NCBI GenBank assembly: GCA_947175055.1
Contig: CAMWLJ010000017.1
Location: 1-44,041, forward strand
Origin: an uncultured Lachnospiraceae bacterium
Lineage (GTDB): Bacteria; Bacillota; Clostridia; Lachnospirales; Lachnospiraceae
Direction of reading: 5' to 3'
Length of the DNA stretch: 44,041 nucleotides
Below the pieces are notes generated by a model that was not told the origin of the DNA, made no database searches, and worked only from the letters and a program-made list of their open reading frames with translations. Positions within the stretch are counted from its first letter, which is position 1; every line of letters starts with the position of its first letter. Both the position numbers and the translations under genes were made by a program. Shown piece by piece: positions 31,365 to 39,802 of the stretch.

Positions 31365-32621
31365 ATGTATCAGAAGTTTACGGATATTTTACGGCATGAG
31401 CTTGTGCCGGCGCTGGGGTGTACAGAGCCGATCGCGATCGCCTATGCTGCGGCGAAGGCGCGGGAGGTCCTTGGATGCATGCCGGAGAAGATGCGTGTGT
31501 TTTGCAGTGGAAATATTGTTAAAAATGTGAAAAGCGTTACAGTGCCTCATACAAACGGGCTAAAAGGCATTGCGGCAAGCGCAGTTGCCGGCGTCGTCAA
31601 CGGAGACGCCTCTTTGGGGTTTGAGGTTTTGAGCACGGTCACGCCAGAAGATGTGGAGAAGGTGAAAGATCTGTTAAAGCAGGAGATCTGTGAGGTCGGT
31701 TTGCTTGAGACGGATGCGGTCCTGGATATCATGGTACAAGTGTTCGCCGGAAAAGACAGTGTGACGGTTGAAGTGAAACATGCACACACCCACATAGATC
31801 ATATTGAGAGAAACGGCCGCATGGTCTATCAGGCACAGCCTGAAAGTGCAAAGGAGGATCCTGTGGATGCACCCAAACTGGATGTTACGCTGCGGGATAT
31901 TCTCGAGTATGTGGAAACGGTGGATCTGAGGGATGTGCAGGATATCATAGAAGAACAGGTGAGCAAAAATCTGCATATAGCGGAGGAAGGCCTCAGGAGG
32001 CCGTATGGAGCAAATGTGGGAAAGAATATCATGAAAAACTGCCGGGATTGCGCAGATAAAGCCGTCGCATATGCAGCGGCAGGTTCAGATGCGAGAATGG
32101 ACGGCTGCGGGCTTCCGGTGGTGATCAATTCCGGCAGCGGTAACCAGGGGCTTACAGTGAGTATGCCGGTATATGTTTTTGCAAGGGAGTATCATATCAG
32201 CCGCCAGAAGATGATCCGGGCAGTGCTGTTTAGCAATCTGGCGGCAATTTATCAGAAGCAGCGGCTGGGGAAGCTTTCGGCATACTGCGGCGCCGTCAGC
32301 GCGGCCTGCGCCAGTGGGGCTGCCATCACGTATATGATGGGCGGAAGTTATGAACAGATCGAGAATACGCTGACGAATGCGATCGCTACCTTATCAGGGA
32401 TTGTGTGCGACGGAGCGAAGGCCTCATGTGCAGCCAAGATAGCTACGGCCGTTAACAGTGCGATCCTTGCCCATAGGATGGCGATGAGCGGAGACGTGCT
32501 GCGAGCGGGAGAAGGCCTTGTCGCAGATACCCTGCAGGAAACGATCGAGGCGTACACAACGATGGGCAGAGTCGGCATGCGTGAAACAGACAAGATGATC
32601 CTTAAGATGATGACGCGGTAA
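31365..32621 (+). CDS. L-cysteine desulfidase / serine dehydratase-alpha family protein (UPF0597)
   Basis: The 418-residue protein begins MYQKFTDILRHELVPALGCT. The LGCTEPIA block with Cys19, the PHTNGLKGI segment, VINSGSGNQG and the late IVCDGAKASCAAK match the UPF0597/YhaM (CyuA) family, which uses a 4Fe-4S cluster to eliminate sulfide from L-cysteine, or a related lyase reaction. The ATG at 31353 is in frame but lies on the RBS, so 31365 is the start. As the last gene of the catabolic block it could process an amino-acid product released by the amidohydrolase. Confidence 0.88.
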   Translation: MYQKFTDILRHELVPALGCTEPIAIAYAAAKAREVLGCMPEKMRVFCSGNIVKNVKSVTVPHTNGLKGIAASAVAGVVNGDASLGFEVLSTVTPEDVEKVKDLLKQEICEVGLLETDAVLDIMVQVFAGKDSVTVEVKHAHTHIDHIERNGRMVYQAQPESAKEDPVDAPKLDVTLRDILEYVETVDLRDVQDIIEEQVSKNLHIAEEGLRRPYGANVGKNIMKNCRDCADKAVAYAAAGSDARMDGCGLPVVINSGSGNQGLTVSMPVYVFAREYHISRQKMIRAVLFSNLAAIYQKQRLGKLSAYCGAVSAACASGAAITYMMGGSYEQIENTLTNAIATLSGIVCDGAKASCAAKIATAVNSAILAHRMAMSGDVLRAGEGLVADTLQETIEAYTTMGRVGMRETDKMILKMMTR

Positions 32622-32671
32622 ACACATATGATTTACCGGTACACGGGGGTGTCCGTTTCACGATTTCTTCT

Positions 32672-32720
32672 ACAACAAAACACGCGGCAGGCGTCTGCTG
32701 CGTGTTTTGTTGTGTTTTTG
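32672..32720. terminator. Intrinsic terminator after the catabolic block
   Basis: A 19-bp stem (32672-32690 with 32695-32713, one G-T pair) around GCGT is followed by TGTGTTTTTG. The complementary strand also has T residues after the stem, so it may work both ways. Confidence 0.9.
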
Positions 32721-32797
32721 TAGAAAAGAAAAGGGATGCGTGATAAAATGATAGCATTAGGTGCAGGATCAGCTACAAAGATAGGGGGAGGTATATT

Positions 32798-33589
32798 ATG
32801 GAGCGAGACAGTTATTTTATAGAAGGCCTGCAGGGCGCCGGTAAAAGCACTCTGCAGCGGAAGCTTTCGGATCGTTTGCCGGAGTATACCGTGTTCCGGG
32901 AGGGGGACTATTCCCCGGTGGAGCTGGCGTGGTGTGCCTATACGACAGAAGAGCAGTATCAGAATGTGCTGGCACGGTATCCGATGCTTGCTGAAGAGAT
33001 CAAAGGGAAGACAGTCCTGGAGGGAGAGCATAAGATCATCTGCTATACGCAGATCCTGACAGACGTGTCGGATTTCCACAGGAATCTGGAGAAACTGGAA
33101 ATCTATAACGGGAATCTGGACAGGGAGTCTTTCGAGGCAGTGGTCTTGGAGCGTTTCGGGAAGTGGGACGGGGAAAGGCAGATCTTTGAGTGCTCCATAT
33201 TCCAGAATATCATCGAGAACCAGATCCTGTATCTTGGCATGGAAGATGAGGAGATCCTTGCTTTTTACAGAAGAGTGGAGAGGACTCTGGCGGGCAGGCC
33301 GTACAAGATCCTGTATCTGGACGTGGAGGACATAGCGGGAGCGATCGATGTGATACGGCGGGAGCGGTCCGATGATGCCGGCAATGAACTGTGGTTTTTG
33401 TTGATGCTGCGCTATCTGGAAGAGTCACCCTATGGACAGGAACACGGACTGTCCGGGTTGAAAGGGCTGCTGACGCACTTAGCGCATCGGAGGGATCTGG
33501 AACGCCGGATCATAGAGGAGATATTCCGGGAGCAAACGGTGGTGATCAGGGCCAAAGACTATCAGGTCGAGGAGATCATAAAGTGTTGA
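32798..33589 (+). CDS. P-loop NTPase, nucleoside-kinase-like
   Basis: The 263-residue protein has Walker A GLQGAGKST at residues 10-18 and a thymidylate-kinase-like layout: an early KLSDRLPEYTVFREGDYSPV segment, a middle helical part with FECSIFQNIIENQILYLG and a later strand YKILYLDVED. Kinase activity on a nucleotide or small metabolite is plausible, but no substrate motif is clear to me. It has GGGGGAGG before ATG 32798 and stands alone behind the terminator at 32672, before a Nudix gene. Confidence 0.7.
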   Translation: MERDSYFIEGLQGAGKSTLQRKLSDRLPEYTVFREGDYSPVELAWCAYTTEEQYQNVLARYPMLAEEIKGKTVLEGEHKIICYTQILTDVSDFHRNLEKLEIYNGNLDRESFEAVVLERFGKWDGERQIFECSIFQNIIENQILYLGMEDEEILAFYRRVERTLAGRPYKILYLDVEDIAGAIDVIRRERSDDAGNELWFLLMLRYLEESPYGQEHGLSGLKGLLTHLAHRRDLERRIIEEIFREQTVVIRAKDYQVEEIIKC

Positions 33590-33590
33590 T

Positions 33591-33632
33591 AGCCTGCACA
33601 TAAATTTACGTCTGCAGTCAAATCCGCAGGCT
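33591..33632 (+). other. Inverted repeat before the Nudix gene
   Basis: AGCCTGC (33591-33597) and GCAGGCT (33626-33632) could close a 28-base loop in the leader of the gene at 33654. No T run follows. The role is unknown. Confidence 0.35.
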
Positions 33633-33653
33633 GAACACACATGGGAGATGCAT

Positions 33654-34055
33654 ATGAAAACAATACGGGTAGCGGCGGCGATCATCTGTGATGACATGGA
33701 AGAACCTACGAAGATATTTGCGACAGCCAAGGGATATGGGGAGTTCAAGGGACAGTGGGAGTTTCCCGGCGGCAAGATAGAGGAGGGAGAGTCGGCACAA
33801 GAGGCTTTGGTGAGAGAAATCAGGGAAGAACTGGACACGGAGATCGAAGTGGGCGCAATGATCCATACCATCGAGTATGATTATCCGGCCTTTCATCTTT
33901 CCATGGATTGCTTTCTGGCGAAGGTGAAGGCGGGCAGTCTGACACTTAAAGAGGCGCAGGCATCCAGATGGCTTACAAGGAGCGAACTGTATGAGGTACA
34001 GTGGCTGCCGGCGGATATCTCGCTGATAGAGATATTGGAAAATATACTAAAATAA
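33654..34055 (+). CDS. Nudix hydrolase, MutT-like
   Basis: The 133-residue protein begins MKTIRVAAAIICDD and contains the full Nudix box GGKIEEGESAQEALVREI followed by REEL (G-x5-E-x7-R-E-U-x-E-E). Size and the segment QWEFPGGK match MutT-type 8-oxo-dGTP diphosphatases, so removal of damaged nucleotides from the pool is the likely role. ATG 33654 is preferred over 33648 because it lies at better distance from GGGAGATG. The sequence ends with a helix IEILENIL. It has no evident link with the methyl-transfer island that starts next. Confidence 0.9.
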   Translation: MKTIRVAAAIICDDMEEPTKIFATAKGYGEFKGQWEFPGGKIEEGESAQEALVREIREELDTEIEVGAMIHTIEYDYPAFHLSMDCFLAKVKAGSLTLKEAQASRWLTRSELYEVQWLPADISLIEILENILK

Positions 34056-34127
34056 ATTCCATCTGTGCGGATTACTGGGATTATTTTTATAGAACGAAAG
34101 AAATTACCAGGAAAGGAAAATAGTCGG

Positions 34128-34136
34128 TGTTATAAT
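34128..34136 (+). promoter_or_regulatory. Extended -10 promoter of the second UroD-type gene
   Basis: TGTTATAAT (34128-34136) joins a perfect -10 to an extended TG. No good -35 is seen. The leader is about 38 bases. Confidence 0.5.
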
Positions 34137-34179
34137 CTTCATGAAACCAAATAGACGGTACAGAAGCGAGGGTTAGAGT

Positions 34180-35187
34180 ATGAAGACTGATATGAAAAAA
34201 TGGATGCAAGACTGTATTAATGCACCGACGAAAAAGGCGCTGCCGATTCTGTCCTTTCCGGGAATCCAGCTTACGGGGCATACGGTCGACGAGATAGTAA
34301 GAAGCGGACATCTGCAGGCAGTGTGCATGGAGGCGATCGCCCGGAAGTTCGATACAGCGGCAGCCTTCAGTCTGATGGATCTGTCGGTGGAGGCTGAGGC
34401 TTTCGGAAGCCCGATCCATTACAGCGGGGACGAAGTGCCAACAGTGACGGCGGCACTGATCCGTGATGAAGAGGAAGCGGAAGCTTTACAGGTACCGGAT
34501 GTTGGAGCCGGCCGGACGGGAGAATGTGTGAGCGGTATCCGGGAAGTGAGTAGTCTGATCACGGACCGCCCTGTATTGGCAGGAATGATCGGCCCGTATT
34601 CTCTGGCAGGAAGGCTGCTTGATATGACGGAGATCATGATCCTGTGCTATGAAGAGCCGGAGATGGTGGAGACAGTACTGGAAAAGGCGACAGAATTTCT
34701 TGTAAAGTATGCACAGGCGTTTAAAGATGCCGGTGCCAACGGCATTGCGATCGCGGAACCGGCGGCAGGGCTTCTTTCTCCGGGGCTGATCGAAGCGTTT
34801 TCCACTCCCTATGTTAAGAGAATCTGTGAGGCGGTGGAAGATGATTCCTTTATGGTCCTGTACCACAACTGCGGGAATGTCATTCCTCTATTGGAAAATA
34901 TCAAGGAGATCGGTGCAGGCGGATACAGCTTTGGCAATGCCGTTGATCTGGAAGAGGCTTTGAAAGTCATACCAGAGGACAGCATTGTGATCGGGAACAT
35001 TGATCCGGCAGGAATCATCAGAAACGGAACGCCGGAACAGATCAGGAAAGAAACACTTTCACTGATGGAGCGGTGCTGCAAATATCCTAATTTCGTGATC
35101 GCAAGCGGATGCGATATACCGCCAATGACCCCGCTGAAAAACATAGAAGCATTCTTTCAGGCGGTGGAGGAATTCTATCACAAGTAA
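34180..35187 (+). CDS. UroD/MtaA-fold methyltransferase, paralogue 2
   Basis: The 335-residue protein has the UroD-type barrel with LSFPGIQLTGHTVDEIVRSG near the start, MIGPYSLAGRLLDM in the middle and H229-x-C231 in LYHNCGNVIP. Cys311 in ASGCDIPPMTP completes an H-x-C-x79-C zinc site close to that of MtaA (methylcobamide:coenzyme M methyltransferase). These enzymes move a methyl group between a corrinoid protein and a thiol or folate-like acceptor. In some acetogens, members of this fold act as the demethylase. It is encoded just before the PocR regulator and close to the corrinoid protein at 36746, its probable partner. It has its own promoter. Confidence 0.85.
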   Translation: MKTDMKKWMQDCINAPTKKALPILSFPGIQLTGHTVDEIVRSGHLQAVCMEAIARKFDTAAAFSLMDLSVEAEAFGSPIHYSGDEVPTVTAALIRDEEEAEALQVPDVGAGRTGECVSGIREVSSLITDRPVLAGMIGPYSLAGRLLDMTEIMILCYEEPEMVETVLEKATEFLVKYAQAFKDAGANGIAIAEPAAGLLSPGLIEAFSTPYVKRICEAVEDDSFMVLYHNCGNVIPLLENIKEIGAGGYSFGNAVDLEEALKVIPEDSIVIGNIDPAGIIRNGTPEQIRKETLSLMERCCKYPNFVIASGCDIPPMTPLKNIEAFFQAVEEFYHK

Positions 35188-35244
35188 ACAGTACCTTCAC
35201 CAGACCGGATGCAGTCGTGACGGCATCTATGAAAGTGGCGGGGA

Positions 35245-36495
35245 TTACCGGAACTGCTTTGGTGTGGTTCCGGTGTATTTTTTAAAAACTTTTGAGAAAT
35301 AACTCTGGTCTTCAAAACCGACGGCGACGGCGATATCAATGATGGAGAAGTTGGTGTTCTGCAGGAGAATCTTGCTTTCTTCAACACGAACTTTATTCAG
35401 GTATTCTTTGAAGGATGATCCGGTAGCATTTTTAAAGACTGTGGAAAAGTAAGAGGGATGCAGGTGCACATGGGCAGAGACATCCTCCAGTGTCAATGAA
35501 GTATTGAAATTTTCTGAGATATAGGCCATGGCCTTTTTGACGATGTCGTTATTTTTAAGTGGCAGATCACGGCAGAACATGCTTTCCGAAAAAGCCTCTA
35601 CGACTTCCTGCAGCATATGACACATGCCGTCCAGTGTAGTGATCTGTTGGAGATTTTTCAGGAACTGACTGTTAAGTGCCAGCATACTGTCAGCCGGAGC
35701 GCCGCCTTCTATAGCGGTTCTGGATAACAGGGAACAAAGCTCCAGAGCTCTCGGCTTGACCGCCTCTAAGCTGGTGCCTTTGGAGAATAATACATAACCG
35801 AGCAGGTCATTTAATATAGCATTTGCCCCTTGTGAGTCGCCCAGTTTTACTTTGCCAAGCAGTTCCCGTTCTTTGGCATATGGATAAGAAGAAAGGCGAA
35901 GATTTCCTTCCTTATATCGCTGGATAGACTCGTTGATACGGGACTGCTGGAGCAGCTTTTGGCTGTTCTTCTGCAGTTCTTTTTTGCTGTCTGTGATCAG
36001 GTTGGAGAACAGATAGAAAAGCAAGCGGCTGATATGGCTGACAGCAGAGGGCTGGACGACAGGGACCGTACTGAGTTCATCATACAGATCCAGCGCTTGA
36101 TCTGTGGTAAAATGATATTTTCTTGTAAGGTTGGAAATCAGGATGGAATCGGGTAGATCCATTAAAAAGGGTCCAACCAGGATGGAGCCGAGAAAGGTCT
36201 GCTTACTGATCAGAGGAAAGACAATGTGATTCAACTCGGCATGGCACTCGAAGATGTAAGGTTCGCCAATGGAGATTGCCTGTTTGCTGGCATCTACATG
36301 GGCTTTTCCGCAGGTGTCAGAGGGCGGAAGATGCTTCTGAAAGAGACGGCAGAACTGGTGCGTCCCACCTTCAGAGACAAGAGTTTCTCCCTGCTCATTG
36401 ATGATCTGTATGGACAGATGGATGCAGGCATAGAAGGTCTCGGCCATGGACTGCAGCGTTTTCTGAGGTACGATAGAATATAGTAAAGGCTTCAA
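35245..36495 (-). CDS. AraC family regulator with N-terminal PocR sensor domain
   Basis: The 416-residue protein joins a PocR domain (about residues 10-170), with CRLFQKHLPPSDTCGKAH and FECHAELNHIVFPL marking its cysteine and ligand region, to a middle helical part and a C-terminal double helix-turn-helix AraC domain of about 100 residues ending HLHPSYFSTVFKNATG and GFEDQSYFSKVFKKYTGTTP. PocR domains are known to control propanediol, cobalamin and methyl-transfer genes. The start is taken as TTG 36495, seven bases behind GGGAGGT. A GTG at 36522 lacks an RBS. It is divergent from the corrinoid protein and is its likely regulator. Confidence 0.9.
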   Translation of the reverse strand: MKPLLYSIVPQKTLQSMAETFYACIHLSIQIINEQGETLVSEGGTHQFCRLFQKHLPPSDTCGKAHVDASKQAISIGEPYIFECHAELNHIVFPLISKQTFLGSILVGPFLMDLPDSILISNLTRKYHFTTDQALDLYDELSTVPVVQPSAVSHISRLLFYLFSNLITDSKKELQKNSQKLLQQSRINESIQRYKEGNLRLSSYPYAKERELLGKVKLGDSQGANAILNDLLGYVLFSKGTSLEAVKPRALELCSLLSRTAIEGGAPADSMLALNSQFLKNLQQITTLDGMCHMLQEVVEAFSESMFCRDLPLKNNDIVKKAMAYISENFNTSLTLEDVSAHVHLHPSYFSTVFKNATGSSFKEYLNKVRVEESKILLQNTNFSIIDIAVAVGFEDQSYFSKVFKKYTGTTPKQFR

Positions 36496-36677
36496 TGCGA
36501 ATACCTCCCGTTCAGAATGCACAAAGTGTGCACGCTTTCAATGAGTGTTTACGCGGCCATAGGTGGTATGACGGGAATGGCCAGTATGGAACTTTAACAG
36601 TATGATAGCTTACTCACTTGCAAGAATCAATGAGAAATAGTAAAAATATTATATATATCTAAAAAAATTACCTAAAT

Positions 36678-36705
36678 TTGCGGAGAAAGTAAATTACAAT
36701 ATACC
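36678..36705 (+). promoter_or_regulatory. Putative promoter of the corrinoid protein gene
   Basis: TTGCGG (36678-36683), 16 bases, TATACC (36700-36705), about 40 bases before the ATG. Farther upstream GGCCAT and ATGGCC (about 36554-36581) form a spaced dyad that could serve the AraC protein. No cobalamin-riboswitch-like structure is evident in the 250-base gap. Confidence 0.45.
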
Positions 36706-36745
36706 ATAACAGCAGCATGACAGATAAAAACAGGAGGAAAAGAAC

Positions 36746-37399
36746 ATGGCGCTTATTCAGGAAATTTCGGAATTACTTCAGAAAGGAAAAGCAAAAAATG
36801 TAAAACAGCTCGTACAACAGGCGCTGGATGAGAACATGGATCCTAAGGAGATTCTGAATGACGGTCTTCTGAGCGGTATGATGACAATCGGTGCAAAATT
36901 CAAGAATAACGAGGTGTTTGTGCCGGAAGTACTGGTCGCAGCAAGAGCGATGAATGCCGGCCTGACGGTGCTGGAGCCCAAGCTGATCGAAATAGGGAAT
37001 GAGCCGGCAGGGAAAGCAGTGATCGGGACCGTACAGGGCGATCTGCATGATATCGGCAAGAATCTCGTGAGCATGATGTTAAAGGGAGCAGGTTTTGAGA
37101 TCCATGATCTGGGTGTGGACGTGGAACCGGATGTATTTATTGACAAGGCGGAAGAAATCGGGGCGGATGTCATCTGTATGTCGGCGCTTCTTACGACCAC
37201 AATGCCCAAGATGCAGGAGTGTATCGACCGCATGAAACAGAGAGGCGTAAGAGACAAATATATTGTGATGATTGGCGGCGCACCGGTGAACGAGAGTTTT
37301 GCGCAGCAGATCGGGGCGGACTATTATACGGCGGATGCGGCATCCGCAGCTGAAGTTGCTAAAGCCGCAGTACAGAAGACGCGCGGAAAGACATTATAA
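36746..37399 (+). CDS. Corrinoid protein of a methyltransferase system (MtaC/MtbC-like)
   Basis: The 217-residue protein has a helical cap (residues 1-88, with NDGLLSGMMTIGAKFKNNEV) and a Rossmann B12-binding domain with D99-L-H101-D-I-G104, the D-x-H-x-x-G motif in which His101 binds cobalt in the base-off form. The SALLTTTMPKMQ and MIGGAPVNESFA segments complete the cofactor pocket. It shuttles a methyl group on cobalt between a substrate methyltransferase and an acceptor methyltransferase. ATG 36746 follows ACAGGAGGAAAAGAAC, a very strong RBS. It is 19 bases upstream of the activator gene and divergent from the PocR-AraC regulator. Confidence 0.95.
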   Translation: MALIQEISELLQKGKAKNVKQLVQQALDENMDPKEILNDGLLSGMMTIGAKFKNNEVFVPEVLVAARAMNAGLTVLEPKLIEIGNEPAGKAVIGTVQGDLHDIGKNLVSMMLKGAGFEIHDLGVDVEPDVFIDKAEEIGADVICMSALLTTTMPKMQECIDRMKQRGVRDKYIVMIGGAPVNESFAQQIGADYYTADAASAAEVAKAAVQKTRGKTL

Positions 37400-37418
37400 G
37401 GGATACAGGGGTATAGCG

Positions 37419-39578
37419 GTGAAACTAACAGAGTTTGACATTCGGATTTCTAAAGAAAATGTCTGCAGGCTGATTCAGGCCAATCCGGACAGCAGCATGT
37501 ATCAGGAGATCATGGCAGAACTTCAGGAGATGCTTCCGGCCGCTTATGAGAAGTTGGAACCAACGGCACTTCTGGAATTTGGGGATTTTGAAGCTTATGC
37601 CGATATGATCGAAGAAGAGGGGATAGAAGAAGCCCTCTACGGGATCATTACAGTGGGGGAAGAGATCGGCAGCTGGTCCACGCAGCTGTTCCGGGAAGGA
37701 AATTATCTGGGCGGCATGCTGGCGGACGCTATAGCGGACGACTGTCTTTATCAGATGGACGAAGCCATAAGCGAGGCCGCGATCGGGATGTGTAGGGAAA
37801 GGCAAAGAGGGATCGTCCGCAGGCTGGAAGCGCCAGTGGACATTCCCATGAGCATCCAGAAGAAGGCATATGATATAACCGACGCAGGCCGGCAGGCCGG
37901 CATCGAGATCAAGGGAAGCTATATGTACAGTCCCGTAAAGACGGTCTGTCAGGTTTATATTCTGGACAAAGACACGACCAGATACCATGCGGAGCATGAC
38001 TGCGGCAGATGTGAGAATGCTACCTGTAAAATGAGAAATATTTCTGTGGTCACGATCACGGTAAAGAGTGGAAAAGGGGAGCAAAAGATACGTGGCAGAA
38101 AAAAGGATACACTGCTGGAATCACTGCGTGCAAACAATCTGTTTCTTCCCGCCGTGTGCGCGGGAAGAGGCGTATGCGGAAAGTGCCGTGTCCGTGTACT
38201 AAAAGGAGAAGTGCCGGCGACGGAGACAGACCTGCGCTTTTTCTCACAGCAGGAGATAGAGGAGGGGTATCGTCTTGCCTGCCGGTCATATCCGGAAAGC
38301 GACTGTACCATCCTGACACAGGACGGTGAAGCGGAAGGATTCTATGTGGAGGCGCCTGAGAAGGACGCAGAATCTCTGCTGCCGGATACGGAAAAGGCTT
38401 ACGGGATCGCGGCGGACATCGGAACGACGACGGTAGCCATGCAGCTTGTGGAACTGCAGACTGGAAAAACGGCGGATGTCTATACAACAGTCAATAGACA
38501 GAGGGCATACGGTGCGGATGTGATCAGCCGGATAGAGGCAGCCGGCAGAGGCGGGAAAGAAGCAATGACGGGTATCATCCGGGAGATCCTGCAGGAAGGT
38601 ATCGAGGCTCTGAGTGTAAATGGAACCATTCTGATAAGACAGATGGTGATCGGCGGCAATACGACCATGATCCATTTGCTGATGGGATATTTCTGTGAAA
38701 CATTAGGTGTCTATCCTTTTCGGCCGGTCAATATCGAAACGATCCATACGACGGACAAAGAACTGTTCGGAAAACAGGAGAAGCATCTTGACGTGACAGT
38801 CTGCCCGGGTATCTCCACCTTTGTGGGAGGAGATATTGTTGCCGGGCTCTACGCTTTGGATTTCCAGAAGCGGGAGAAGGTCTGTGTCCTGATCGATCTT
38901 GGGACGAATGGAGAACTTGCGATCGGGAACAAGGAGCGGATCTTGACAACCTCTACGGCGGCGGGTCCTGCCTTTGAAGGCGGCAACATTTTGTGTGGTA
39001 TGGGAAGCGTGCCGGGTGCAATCTGTAAGGTGGAGATCAGAGAAGGAAAGGCGCAGATCCGGACGATTGGCGACGCGAAGGCGAGAGGAATCTGCGGCAC
39101 GGGGGTCATTGACTGCGTCTATGAACTGGTCGGGGAAGGCATTGTGGATGAGACGGGCTTGATGGAAGAACCTTATTTTGAGACGGGATTTCCGCTGTCG
39201 GAGGATGGGCAGATCCGGTTCTGCCAGAAAGATGTGAGAGAGTTCCAGTTGGCAAAGTCCGCGGTGCGGGCAGGTCTGGAAACATTGATTCTGCGGTACG
39301 GGATAAGCTGGGAGGAAATCGACAAGGTCTATGTGGCCGGAGGATTCGGGCATAAGATGGATATTCACAAGGCAGTGGGAATCGGGCTGTTCCCCGCATT
39401 CTGTGAGGAAAAAGTGGAAGCGGTGGGGAATACCTGCCTGCAGGGAGCGGTAAAGTATCTGACCCAAAAAGACGCATCGGAAGCCGTCGAAAGGCTGGTG
39501 GAAGTCTCGGAAGAGATCGGTCTTTCGGGTGATAAGAACTTCCAGGAATTCTATATGGAAAATATGTATTTTCTTTGA
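37419..39578 (+). CDS. RACo-type reductive activator of corrinoid protein, with N-terminal MetH-activation-like domain
   Basis: The 719-residue protein starts best at GTG 37419. A longer frame overlaps the corrinoid gene and has no RBS. Residues 1-205 resemble the B12-dependent methionine-synthase activation domain and end in C195-x2-C198-x4-C203. Residues 215-300 form a plant-type 2Fe-2S domain (C247, C253, C256, C288). Residues about 325-719 are the ASKHA-type DUF4445 domain with YGIAADIGTTTVAMQLVEL, IDLGTNGELAIGN, TAAGPAFEGGNILCGM and the late segment VYVAGGFGHKMDIHKAVGIG. RACo uses ATP to return oxidised Co(II) to Co(I). It would maintain the corrinoid protein encoded 19 bases upstream. 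Confidence 0.93.
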   Translation: MKLTEFDIRISKENVCRLIQANPDSSMYQEIMAELQEMLPAAYEKLEPTALLEFGDFEAYADMIEEEGIEEALYGIITVGEEIGSWSTQLFREGNYLGGMLADAIADDCLYQMDEAISEAAIGMCRERQRGIVRRLEAPVDIPMSIQKKAYDITDAGRQAGIEIKGSYMYSPVKTVCQVYILDKDTTRYHAEHDCGRCENATCKMRNISVVTITVKSGKGEQKIRGRKKDTLLESLRANNLFLPAVCAGRGVCGKCRVRVLKGEVPATETDLRFFSQQEIEEGYRLACRSYPESDCTILTQDGEAEGFYVEAPEKDAESLLPDTEKAYGIAADIGTTTVAMQLVELQTGKTADVYTTVNRQRAYGADVISRIEAAGRGGKEAMTGIIREILQEGIEALSVNGTILIRQMVIGGNTTMIHLLMGYFCETLGVYPFRPVNIETIHTTDKELFGKQEKHLDVTVCPGISTFVGGDIVAGLYALDFQKREKVCVLIDLGTNGELAIGNKERILTTSTAAGPAFEGGNILCGMGSVPGAICKVEIREGKAQIRTIGDAKARGICGTGVIDCVYELVGEGIVDETGLMEEPYFETGFPLSEDGQIRFCQKDVREFQLAKSAVRAGLETLILRYGISWEEIDKVYVAGGFGHKMDIHKAVGIGLFPAFCEEKVEAVGNTCLQGAVKYLTQKDASEAVERLVEVSEEIGLSGDKNFQEFYMENMYFL

Positions 39579-39590
39579 CCTTCTGCCCGA

Positions 39591-39705
39591 CGGCAGGCAG
39601 AGCATGATGGAAGTTTACTATGAAAGTCTCTGACTTTCACAGCATGGATGGCCATGCGGCCCGCTAAGCGGCAGGCAGAGCATGATGGAAGTTTACTATG
39701 GAAGT
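39591..39705. repeat. 37-bp direct repeat with hairpins in between
   Basis: 39591-39627 and 39669-39705 match with one mismatch, 78 bases apart. Between them TGAAAGT-CTCTG-ACTTTCA and GCATGG-ATGG-CCATGC can fold, and CTGCC/GGCAG is seen at the left end. The region separates the activator gene from the third UroD-type gene and looks like a remnant of an intergenic repeat element. Confidence 0.85.
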
Positions 39706-39780
39706 GAAGAGATATACAGGTGATCCGGAGAGGGAATCAGCCTTTCACGGAATCTGAAACACGCAGGTTTTTACAAAAAA

Positions 39781-39802
39781 TTGCTTCGGCATGGAGGTAA
39801 AT
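39781..39802 (+). promoter_or_regulatory. RBS cassette before the third UroD-type gene
   Basis: TTGCTTCGGCATGGAGGTAA is followed by AT and the start codon at 39803. The core is the same as at 31340. Confidence 0.7.

Noticed and set aside
36496..36745. Cobalamin riboswitch before the corrinoid protein
   Set aside because: I looked for the conserved B12-box-like and multi-stem layout and did not find it. The gap is AT-rich and short.
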